Shown: positions 1 through 6,123 of the stretch, in pieces
How the letters are laid out: every line of letters begins with the position of its first letter
How positions within the stretch are numbered: the first letter of the stretch is position 1
Origin: IMCC26077 sp964418325
GTDB lineage: Bacteria > Actinomycetota > Actinomycetes > Nanopelagicales > Nanopelagicaceae
NCBI GenBank assembly: GCA_964418325.1
Contig: CAYQLC010000043.1
Coordinates: 1-6,123, forward strand
Direction: 5' to 3'
DNA length: 6,123 bases
Notes under the pieces: model-generated
Told to the model about the DNA's origin: nothing
Database searches by the model: none
What the model saw: the letters and a program-made list of their open reading frames with translations, nothing else
Program-made: the position numbers and the translations under genes

Positions 1-194
<194 letters not shown>

Positions 195-195
195 C

Positions 196-3164
196 ATGAA
201 AACAAGAATCAGAAATACTGCAAAGGTGCTCGTCCTTGGGCTATTAGGTTCACTGCTTTCTGCGATACCTCTAGTCCTTACTATTGATTCATCACTCGCA
301 TCGACGCTCGATACTCTGCAATTCTCGAGAGATAAAGTGACATCCGCTTTTAAAAATACTGGTGGCCGGGATTATGCAGATTGTTATCGAGCAGCTGGTA
401 CCTGCACCGTGCAGCGGAGCAATTCATTTGAAATTGATGTCCCTGCAGGTGGATACATCAAATTAGAACGGAGTGTTAATCCAAGCGCACCATGGCGATT
501 AACTTCGTGTACCGCTGCAGGCTCATGTTCTTTTGCTGATCGACGTGGTCAGTCAATTGGTTACATTTATGCGTACAAGCCAGGTGAGTATTTTCTCTAC
601 CGAGCTCCCAATTCTTCTTACAACTGGGTGTTCTCCCTCGGCGACGCCAATCCCTTTCTTCTATCAAATGGAGCAAATATTTCCTGGTCTTTCAATGGCC
701 CTGGAACCGGTCGCGAAGGCGAATACTCCGCAAGGCCATCTTCAGTAACTGCCGCAATTACCGGCGAAGGGCAGGTCGGGAGGGTACTAACCGCTGCGAC
801 CACGTATGTCGGAGTAGATGCCCAAGTCAGCTATCAGTGGAAGCGCTCAACCAGATCAAATATGAGCTCTGCCGTGGATATTGCCAGAGCTACGAATTCA
901 ACGTACACAACGACTTCAGACGATGCAGGTAAATTTGTTGCAGTAACAATTACCGTGACGAACTTTTTTGGTTCTAGAGATAACACCTCGGATGGTTTTG
1001 AGATTCAAGCAGTACCTACTCAACTAGATCCAACATTTAGTTCACCCACTTCGACATACGGTGGTTTCACGGTCAATGTCTCAAATTACGATGCGACGTA
1101 TACCTATGCAGCAACTGTTTCCGTTGGTTCGGTGACTGTAGGAACCCCATCTGGCGCCACCCTTCCTTTGACAGTCCGTGGATTGAGTTCAGCTCGCGGA
1201 GCCACAGTTACAGTGACGACAAATAAAACAGGTGCAACCGAAGGTCGATCAACGGTGGCGGGAACTTCACTTACTTCAGCCATCACAACGTCGACGGGAC
1301 CTGTCGGTAGATGGATCGCATCCTCGGTAGCACGCACTTCAAAGACACTTCTCATAGCTAATCAACAGGGCTACCTCTACACATCTTCTGACATAGGAGT
1401 TAACTGGGTTCAGCGAGCTGACATTCGAAACTGGAGCGCAGTCGCGCAATCAGATGATGGCACCGTAATGTTTGCAACCGTTGCTGGTGGACAAATTTTC
1501 AAATCAACCAACAGCGGATCAAGCTGGACTGCTGTTGCAACAGATCAANNNNNNNNNNNNNNNNNNNNNNNNNNNNNNNNNNNNNNNNNNNNNNNNNNNN
1601 NNNNNNNNNNNNNNNNNNNNNNNNNNNNNNNNNNNNNNNNNNNNNNNNAATTTTCAAATCAACCAACAGCGGATCAAGCTGGACTGCTGTTGCAACAGAT
1701 CAAAATTGGCGCACAGTTGCGTGTGATTCAGATTGTTCTGTAGTTGTCGCAGCAGTTTCTGGGGGGAAAGTTTGGCTTTCCACTAACTCTGGAAGTACAT
1801 GGACCGAGAAGTTGTCGAATGCAACATGGCGTAGCGTTGCACTCTCTGACAACGGCGCCACGATATTGGCTCTCCCGTTTAACGGGCAGCCTGCAATTTC
1901 CACTGACACAGGCGTCAATTGGGGAGACGGCGGAAATATTTGGCAAAAACCACAATGGGTGGGCGCTGCAGTGAGTCCAGATGGCGCTCGGGTGACAGGC
2001 GCCCAATTAGGTGGACCTGTATTCGTAAAAACCCTTGCTGAAGCCGATTGGTCATTCGTACCGGGAGATAATCTGGTCACGGCGATGGCATATGCCAAGG
2101 ATTTTGACTTGGTAATGCGCTGTGGCGCCGCAGGACAAATAACTGTCACTGGTGGCGGTGGTCGAACCGATCTCACTGCTCCAGAGCAAGCTCCGTGGAG
2201 CTCCTGTTCAATTAGCGGCGACGGTTCTGTTCGATTTGGCACCACAAACACTGGTCTGCTTTACCTATCTCGCGATGCTGGCGCCTCCTGGGAAACACTC
2301 TCTCTCACCACGGGAAATATCAAACGTAGGGCGCTAGTTGCTAGCGAAAGTGGTAATCAGATATTTGCCGCAGTCTATGGCGGGAAGATTGAATACTCGT
2401 CAGATTCTGGAAACACGTGGTCAGTCGCGCTTGATGTTTCGCAAAATTGGATCGCGATGGCTGCTTCAAAGAATCTTCAGAAGATTTACGCCCTTGGCTA
2501 CCGCGGATATATCTATCGGTCATTAGATTCTGGCGTTACTTGGTCGCGCATCAACGATAATGGCGGACCACTCAATTGGATTTCTGTTGCAGCATCAGAA
2601 GATGGCAGCAAAGTTATTGTCGCCGAAATGGGTGGGAATCTGTACACCTCCACGGATTCTGGGGCAGAGTTTGTACCGCGTGAATCCAAGCGAAAATGGA
2701 CAAGCGTCGCATCATCAAGTAGCGGCTCTAGATTAGTTGCCGTAGTGGATGGTGGCTTCATCTACACTTCCGCAGATTCTGGAGCAACTTGGGCACAGCG
2801 AGCCACCTCACAAAAATGGAGCGCAGTGGCCTCATCAAGTAGCGGCCAACGACTAGTCGCAACTGTCGCTCAAGGCAGGATCTACGTCTCGTCAAATAGT
2901 GGTGCAACGTGGAGCGCAAAAGCTTCCGATAGAAATTGGCTTAACGTCTCGGTATCTGCAAGTGGCAAGAAGATGGTTGCAGTGGTCGGCAGTGGACGAA
3001 TCTTCACCTCCAGCAATTCAGGCTCCACATGGACAGCACGTGAATCAACACGTAATTGGCGAGCGCTATTCATGACCGGTAATGGAAACCGTGTTTTTGC
3101 GGCAGACTTCGGCAAAAAGCTTTATTCCTCGTCGAATTCCGGGGAAACATGGACCGCTTTATGA
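196..3164 (+). CDS. Secreted multidomain protein with Ig-like module and 14 Asp-box (BNR/sortilin-like) beta-propeller repeats; frame interrupted by an assembly gap
   Basis: This is a large exported protein, probably 937 residues once the gap artefact is removed. The signal peptide has basic MKTRIRNTAK, a hydrophobic stretch at residues 11-30 and likely cleavage after Ser-Leu-Ala35. Residues 36-178 form an unrecognised domain with two similar cysteine loops (Cys63/Cys70 and Cys105/Cys111). Residues about 181-272 resemble a bacterial Ig-like domain (VGRVLTA, SYQWKRS, ATNSTYT, DDAGKFVAVTITV). Residues about 275-357 are another beta-rich module (GGFTVNVSNYDATYTY). From residue 372 to the end there are 14 units of 40-43 residues with consensus W..VA.S..G....A...GG.IY.S.DSG.TW, the Asp-box of sialidase, sortilin and YCF48-type propellers. 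Twelve boxes are clear; two, near 2030 and 2150, are degenerate. No catalytic sialidase residues (RIP/FRIP motif, arginine triad) are evident and no C-terminal anchor is seen, so binding or adhesion is likelier than glycan cleavage. As given, the first frame runs into N at 1549 and a false stop at 1741-1743; the remainder continues in another frame from 1650. Merging the 55-base flanks of the gap joins both exactly. Confidence 0.85.
1494..1548 (+). repeat. Left copy of the 55-bp sequence flanking the N gap
   Basis: These 55 bases, starting AATTTTCAAATCAACC and ending CAACAGATCAA, are identical to 1649-1703. They end exactly where the Ns begin. They encode part of the second Asp-box unit (IFKSTNSGSSWTAVATDQ). 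The exact identity with no divergence, together with the junction position, suggests the same genomic bases present at the ends of two contigs. Confidence 0.97.
1549..1648. other. Assembly gap of exactly 100 N
   Basis: The run of Ns is exactly 100 bases, a conventional placeholder for a gap of unknown size, so coordinates across it are not real distances. The flanks are the same 55-mer, the size of a common assembler k-mer overlap, so the gap may contain nothing. Alternatively, it may hide one or more further 120-base repeat units that the assembler could not resolve. Confidence 0.98.
1649..1703 (+). repeat. Right copy of the 55-bp sequence flanking the N gap
   Basis: It is identical to 1494-1548 and begins exactly where the Ns end. 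In this copy the coding frame starts at 1650 and continues without a stop through the rest of the gene to 3164. Removing one copy plus the Ns (155 bases) restores the frame, because 155 is not a multiple of three and accounts precisely for the apparent frame change. Confidence 0.97.
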
Positions 3165-3201
3165 GTTTTACCTCGGAAGGCCAGAAGCGACGGGCTACTT
3201 C

Positions 3202-3212
3202 TAGAGTAAAAT
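3202..3212 (+). promoter_or_regulatory. Probable -10 element for a leaderless transcript of the gene at 3219
   Basis: TAGAGTAAAAT contains two overlapping TAnnnT hexamers (TAGAGT 3202-3207 and TAAAAT 3207-3212). The second ends 6 bases before ATG 3219, so transcription would begin at or next to the start codon. No Shine-Dalgarno sequence is present in the preceding 15 bases, unlike the neighbouring genes, which have GGAG at 9-10 bases. No convincing -35 box is seen, which is common in actinobacterial promoters. This is inference from sequence. Confidence 0.5.
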
Positions 3213-3218
3213 CGAGCC

Positions 3219-4322
3219 ATGGATAACGCCGGCAAGCCCTCGAAATTTCGGGCTGCTTTAAGCCGCATCCGCAAAGTCGTCGATAGACAGCCTGAGATTC
3301 CGCTGACCCCAGAACAAAAGAGCAAATTAAAAAAACATCGTCGGAATATCGTCATTACGATGATTATTCCAACATTCTTCTTCGTGACTACGCCTATCAT
3401 CGTTTTTCGCCCAGCTAAAGCGACTGCAGAACCTTGCCAAGGGGTAACCAGTCAATTTCAGTTAACTGAGCAACCCGTCATTATTCCTGCTGAAGATGGC
3501 CGTTCTATCAAAGGCCCTGAGGGCATCGCGATGATGCGTTCCTATTCGATTGCTGGTCAAACTCTAGACACCATTCCACTGGGTTACTCCACTGCCAACA
3601 AACCAAATGCAGATCTTCGCGCAATACCTTTAAATGAAATAGTCAAACGTGTATCTGATGATCCAGATCTCCAACCACAATTGAGCCAGGTACGTAATCT
3701 GGCATATGCAATTCGGTATAACGGTGATATCGCCTCGTCAATTCTCTCGCTCACCGCACGTGAAGGAACAATTGCAACCTGGATTGCTGCACAGAGAATT
3801 TTAGGAATCGAAGCTGATTTCTTCACCCAAGATCAACTCGTGAGCGAATTAGCAGATTCCATCGCAGGTGCCGCAGGCGATGGTTCGTGGCCATTTGATG
3901 ATGTCGGACCAGGTGCGCTCTCCTCCACGGCAACAATTGATGGCGATTCGCTTCATATCTATGTACTTACAACTCGTGAAGGTTTCGATAAAGATGATGT
4001 AGCCAATGGTGAGAACCTCGAGCGTTCGGTGAGCCAAGCAGCGAAGAACCAACGCATCACCGTTACCTATCCAGGTGGCGAAGTACGTGGTGTTACCTCG
4101 AGCAATGGTGATGTCTGTATCTCAGTTCCATGGACCACTGGAAAGACTTTGCCGCAACTACGAGTCACATGGCAGATGACCGTTCCTGCCGGAACGATTC
4201 TTTATAACTCAAAAGAGTTCGAGGGTGGCGATCGTTATGCCCTGATGGATAACGCTGAAATCACACTGAATGCGCTCGCGCTTCCAGTTGCAACTCAGGT
4301 GATTTGGAGTTCGACTTCATGA
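3219..4322 (+). CDS. Exported or membrane-anchored protein of unknown family, with weak resemblance to thioester (TQXA-like) surface domains
   Basis: This 367-residue protein is not firmly recognised. It has a basic, lysine/arginine-rich cytoplasmic head (residues 1-43), one hydrophobic segment (44-63) and then RPAKATA-EP, which would suit signal peptidase cleavage after Ala70; otherwise the segment is a membrane anchor with the rest outside. The outer part holds two cysteines (Cys73, Cys300) that could pair. Residues about 155-225 look helical (RNLAYAIRYNGD, ATWIAAQRILGI, VSELADSIAGAAG). Residues 275-345 look like an Ig-type beta domain (ITVTYPGG, GVTSSNGDVCISVPW, VTWQMTVPAGTILYN). The order and wording recall Cys-Gln thioester adhesin domains, but a Tyr-Cys-Ile block is absent (RSYSIAG has serine), so such a bond is not predicted. 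ATG 3219 is chosen for its -10 box and length; Met48 (3360) would remove the basic head. The stop overlaps the next start in ATGA, implying translational coupling. Confidence 0.75.
   Translation: MDNAGKPSKFRAALSRIRKVVDRQPEIPLTPEQKSKLKKHRRNIVITMIIPTFFFVTTPIIVFRPAKATAEPCQGVTSQFQLTEQPVIIPAEDGRSIKGPEGIAMMRSYSIAGQTLDTIPLGYSTANKPNADLRAIPLNEIVKRVSDDPDLQPQLSQVRNLAYAIRYNGDIASSILSLTAREGTIATWIAAQRILGIEADFFTQDQLVSELADSIAGAAGDGSWPFDDVGPGALSSTATIDGDSLHIYVLTTREGFDKDDVANGENLERSVSQAAKNQRITVTYPGGEVRGVTSSNGDVCISVPWTTGKTLPQLRVTWQMTVPAGTILYNSKEFEGGDRYALMDNAEITLNALALPVATQVIWSSTS
4306..4309 (+). promoter_or_regulatory. Ribosome-binding site (GGAG) deciding the ATG 4319 start
   Basis: GGAG lies 9 bases before ATG 4319, inside the end of the upstream gene. 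A TTG at 4304 is in the same frame, but the GGAG falls directly at and after that codon and cannot serve it. ATG 4319 also gives the typical four-base ATGA stop/start overlap. Confidence 0.7.
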
Positions 4323-5269
4323 GCGAGAATAAATTTGAAGATCGCGATGCTAATGGAATCGATGATGAGGTCGATGAAATCCGTGAAGATCTAGAAGAGC
4401 TACAGGAAGAGCTCCAGGAAAAGATCGAGAAGCTCTCACTGGCTGAGCGCTCTCGTACGATTGGCACGATTACTGGATTACTCCAGGAGAATATGACGCA
4501 GATCGTCTCCTTCGGCGGCGTTCTCTACCTTCTTACTCGGCTTATCGCGATCAGCGGACGTTCTGCCCCGACAGCGCTCTCATTTCTCGACGCGCAAGGA
4601 ATCAGCAAGACCGTCACCGGCGCGATTGTGCAAGCGCTTCCAATCTTGCTGCTTGCCGCAGCAATTGGATTCACTATCACTGCTCTAATAAATGTCAGCG
4701 ATAAACCAGTTTCGAAGAATTCTCGGGTATGGATATCGATTGTTGCTTGGTTCTTGGTGGCAACGGTCGTTCCTTCACCATTCTCTTGGAATCGCGCTGT
4801 GGCATTGGTAGCTTTCTTCGCTGCTGGCATTTTAATTATTTACACAGCAATTTCAGCTTGGACAAATAATCTTGATGATTGGCCACATCCATTCCAGTTT
4901 CTAATTTTCTATTTTGCGCTTGTCGCAGGAACTCAGCTAGTTGCTGATGATCAGGTCTGGCTTGCACCAGAGCGGTTACAGATCATCTCATCATCGGAAA
5001 ATCTTGTTGCTGTGCAGGGCGTTGAGAAGGGTGATCAAGCATCAACAATTGTCGGATATGTACTCGATGGCAATGGCGATGATTGGGTCAGCATCTTGCT
5101 AGAAGAGCCACGTATCGTTTTACGAGTAAAGAGCGATAGCATTTTGCAACGTTCAGTCTGTCGTCTTCCCGACTCACGTAAGCAGGTGCCACCGCTCTTC
5201 GTCTCGATTGCAGAGCGTTTTGAAAGCCAGAAGCAACGCGCAGTCGAAGATGTTGTACCGGTCTGCTAA
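4319..5269 (+). CDS. Polytopic membrane protein with acidic EF-hand-like/coiled-coil N-terminus and beta-rich C-terminal domain, function unknown
   Basis: The 316-residue product is not assigned to a named family. Residues 8-19 read DRDANGIDDEVD, close to the calcium-binding loops of EF-hands, dockerin or thrombospondin type 3 repeats. Residues 17-45 are a strongly charged heptad-rich helix (IREDLEELQEELQEKIEKL), likely a short coiled coil. Hydrophobic segments follow at about 64-80, 101-125, 137-153, 159-180 and 191-208, giving about five membrane passes and, if the N-terminus is inside, an outside C-terminus. Residues 210-316 form a soluble, probably beta-rich domain (STIVGYVLDGNGDDWVSIL, EPRIVLRV) with RSVC at 278-281 and a terminal cysteine. 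Its start overlaps the upstream gene by four bases, so the two products are probably made together and may interact at the membrane. It ends 7 bases from the convergent dioxygenase gene. Whether the acidic motif binds metal is unproven; in the cytoplasm it may simply be an acidic helix cap. Confidence 0.8.
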   Translation: MSENKFEDRDANGIDDEVDEIREDLEELQEELQEKIEKLSLAERSRTIGTITGLLQENMTQIVSFGGVLYLLTRLIAISGRSAPTALSFLDAQGISKTVTGAIVQALPILLLAAAIGFTITALINVSDKPVSKNSRVWISIVAWFLVATVVPSPFSWNRAVALVAFFAAGILIIYTAISAWTNNLDDWPHPFQFLIFYFALVAGTQLVADDQVWLAPERLQIISSSENLVAVQGVEKGDQASTIVGYVLDGNGDDWVSILLEEPRIVLRVKSDSILQRSVCRLPDSRKQVPPLFVSIAERFESQKQRAVEDVVPVC

Positions 5270-5281
5270 CTCTTAGCTAAG
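5265..5281. terminator. Weak dyad symmetry at the convergent gene junction, possible bidirectional termination site
   Basis: The two convergent stop codons are 7 bases apart. The junction contains a perfect 10-base palindrome CTTAGCTAAG (5272-5281) and a small hairpin GCTAA-CTC-TTAGC (5265-5277, five-base stem). Neither is GC-rich and there is no U-tract, so this is at best a weak intrinsic terminator; the stop codons themselves create part of the symmetry. Confidence 0.2.
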
Positions 5282-6123
5282 CCACTTGGATTGATCGTCG
5301 CGAAAAACCAAAGCGATAACCATCAATTGCTGTCGTGATTTTCGCATCAGGCGACGAGGCAGCGCCAAGAGCTACAAAGAGTGGTGTGAAATGTTCAACC
5401 GTTGGATGCGCGTAAGGCATGCCAGGAGCGCTTCTCTTGTAGTTTGCCAAGGTATCAACATCGCCATTTCGAAGCGCTTCATCAACCCAAGCGTCGAACT
5501 CGTGCGACCAAGTTGGAATCTTGTTGAAGAAGAGCATTTCGTGGGTAGCGTGACGCAATCCATGAACCATAAAACCTGAGCCAATAACGAGCACCCCTTC
5601 TTCCCGAAGAGGCTTGAGCCGTCTACCTAATTCCAAAAGTCGTTGCGGGTCGTGAGTGGGCATGCTCATTTGCATGACTGGTACATCACCTAGTGGATAC
5701 ATCACCTTGAGCGGTACCCAAGCGCCATGATCCAATCCACGTGAATTACTCTGGTGAACCGGTTCGGTCTCCGGCATTAACGCTGCAATCTTTGCCGCAA
5801 GATCAAATGCATCAGGAGTGTCATAGCGCATGGTGTAGTAGATGTCGGCAAATCCGCCAAAGTCATAGACCAACCCTGCGTTCCCATGCGGAGTTGAAAG
5901 GGCAAGAGGCGCAGATTCCCAGTGTGCGCTGACAATCAGAATTGCTCGCGGTTTCGGAAGTGATTGTGACCAACTAAAGAAATCGTACATCCACTCGCGA
6001 TCATCAAAAACTGGAGGAGCGCCATGGCTCAGATAAAGTGCAGGCAATGCACCATCGCTTGGCTCCCAATTTCGCTGCGCTTGTGCTGTAGCTAGGTTCT
6101 CATCGAGGAACTCGGCAAATGCT
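5277..6123 (-). CDS. ygiD: 4,5-DOPA dioxygenase extradiol family protein (LigB/YgiD-type), 5' end beyond the window
   Basis: This is a non-haem metal-dependent extradiol ring-cleaving dioxygenase of the class III (LigB) superfamily, the family of plant DODA and E. coli YgiD. These enzymes open catechol rings such as L-DOPA using oxygen; the physiological substrate in bacteria is unclear. Counting from a TTG at 6047, the key motifs are SHGAPP (His8), SAHWE (His42), LDHGAW (His107), GSGFMVHGLR (His162) and PTVEHFTP (His219). From family knowledge, His8, His42 and His219 should be the metal ligands and His162 the acid/base residue, so the enzyme looks intact. The stop is TAG at 5279-5277. The frame has no stop between 6047 and the right edge (reading AFAEFLDENLATAQAQ, then RNWEPSDGA before LPALYLSHG), giving 281 residues in the window. 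TTG 6047 has no properly spaced ribosome-binding site, so the true start is probably outside. The gene is convergent with, and probably unrelated to, the surface-protein cluster. Confidence 0.92.
   Translation of the reverse strand, partial: AFAEFLDENLATAQAQRNWEPSDGALPALYLSHGAPPVFDDREWMYDFFSWSQSLPKPRAILIVSAHWESAPLALSTPHGNAGLVYDFGGFADIYYTMRYDTPDAFDLAAKIAALMPETEPVHQSNSRGLDHGAWVPLKVMYPLGDVPVMQMSMPTHDPQRLLELGRRLKPLREEGVLVIGSGFMVHGLRHATHEMLFFNKIPTWSHEFDAWVDEALRNGDVDTLANYKRSAPGMPYAHPTVEHFTPLFVALGAASSPDAKITTAIDGYRFGFSRRSIQVA

Larger units (their letters stand above)
1309..3161 (+). repeat. 14 tandem Asp-box units (about 40 aa / 120 bp), compatible with two seven-bladed propellers
   Basis: Counting from the Trp that opens each unit, the protein contains 14 units after gap merging; most are exactly 40 residues, with a few of 42-43. 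Recognisable boxes include SSDIGVNW, STNSGSSW, STNSGSTW, STDTGVNW, RDAGASW, SSDSGNTW, SLDSGVTW, STDSGAEF, SADSGATW, SSNSGATW, SSNSGSTW and SSNSGETW. Units 5 and 6 have lost the box. The 120-base period is visible at DNA level: the 15-mer TCATCAAGTAGCGGC occurs at 2712-2726 and again at 2832-2846. Fourteen equals two times seven, but the true number depends on whether the N gap hides more copies. Confidence 0.85.

Noticed and set aside
1549..1743. Frameshift or pseudogene of the repeat protein with stop at 1741-1743
   Set aside because: The frame change arises only from the arbitrary 100-N length plus a duplicated 55-mer; merging the flanks restores the frame, so there is no evidence of real disruption.
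1700..2251. A 183-codon open frame on the minus strand
   Set aside because: It is antisense to the Asp-box repeats, with low-complexity Pro/Thr/Ser composition and no start context; its openness reflects codon bias of the repeats on the other strand.
1309..3161. Sialidase (neuraminidase) activity of the Asp-box protein
   Set aside because: Asp-boxes also occur in non-enzymatic propellers. No RIP/FRIP motif or arginine triad is apparent, and the box number far exceeds that of typical sialidases.
1812..3164. A separate gene starting at TTG 1812 downstream of the gap
   Set aside because: The frame is open upstream to 1650 and encodes further repeat units in phase, and TTG 1812 lies inside a unit (EKLSNATW). 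It is the second half of the interrupted gene.
3183..3202. Inverted repeat AGAAG/CTTCT between the repeat gene and the next gene as a terminator
   Set aside because: Only five base pairs with a ten-base loop and no U-tract; it overlaps the likely -10 box.
3161..3226. A 21-codon open frame starting at ATG 3161 that overlaps the repeat gene stop (ATGA) and the next gene's start
   Set aside because: It has the overlap geometry of a coupled small gene but no ribosome-binding site, no recognisable feature, and it contains the probable promoter of the next gene. It is more likely chance.
4304..4318. TTG 4304 as start of the polytopic membrane protein
   Set aside because: GGAG at 4306-4309 is correctly spaced for ATG 4319 and cannot serve TTG 4304; the ATGA overlap also favours 4319.

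Overview
The window looks like a piece of a moderate-GC actinobacterial genome, probably assembled from a metagenome. Base composition is near balanced by eye. It carries secreted proteins of the Ig-like / Asp-box-repeat type, a likely leaderless gene behind an actinobacterial TAnnnT-type -10 box, and a DOPA-dioxygenase of the LigB/YgiD type. A freshwater acI-type lineage (Nanopelagicales / Planktophila) is my best guess, but it rests on overall resemblance and not on a marker gene.

Layout: (1) 1-194, the 3' end of an unknown gene whose product ends in 38 consecutive aspartates plus a short tail. (2) 196-3164, a large secreted protein with signal peptide, a cysteine-containing N-terminal domain, an Ig-like domain, a second beta module and then 14 Asp-box (BNR/sortilin/YCF48-like) repeats of about 40 residues. 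This gene is interrupted by a 100-N scaffold gap at 1549-1648 whose two flanks are the same 55 bases. Merging the copies restores one open frame of 937 residues, so the apparent stop at 1741-1743 and the apparent separate downstream gene are assembly artefacts. (3) 3219-4322, a membrane-targeted or exported protein of unknown family, with a likely promoter directly before its ATG. Its layout faintly recalls thioester (TQXA-type) adhesin domains, but the reactive cysteine is absent. (4) 4319-5269, overlapping the previous gene by 4 bases: an acidic coiled-coil and EF-hand-like N-terminus followed by about five membrane segments and a beta-rich C-terminal domain. (5) 5277 to the right edge, minus strand, a 4,5-DOPA dioxygenase extradiol family enzyme, convergent with gene 4 and separated from it by 7 bases. 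Its frame stays open to the window edge, so its true start is probably outside.

Genes 1-4 run in the same direction with tight spacing (1 bp, 54 bp, 4-bp overlap) and read as a cell-surface/envelope locus: two exported or surface proteins, a membrane-attached partner and a polytopic membrane protein. The polyaspartate tail, the Asp-boxes and the DxDxNGxD motif are all acidic, potentially calcium-related features, but a joint function is only a hypothesis. The dioxygenase appears unrelated. There is no RNA gene, CRISPR array, transposase or other mobile element that I can support, and no gene-free stretch longer than about 60 bases apart from the N gap.
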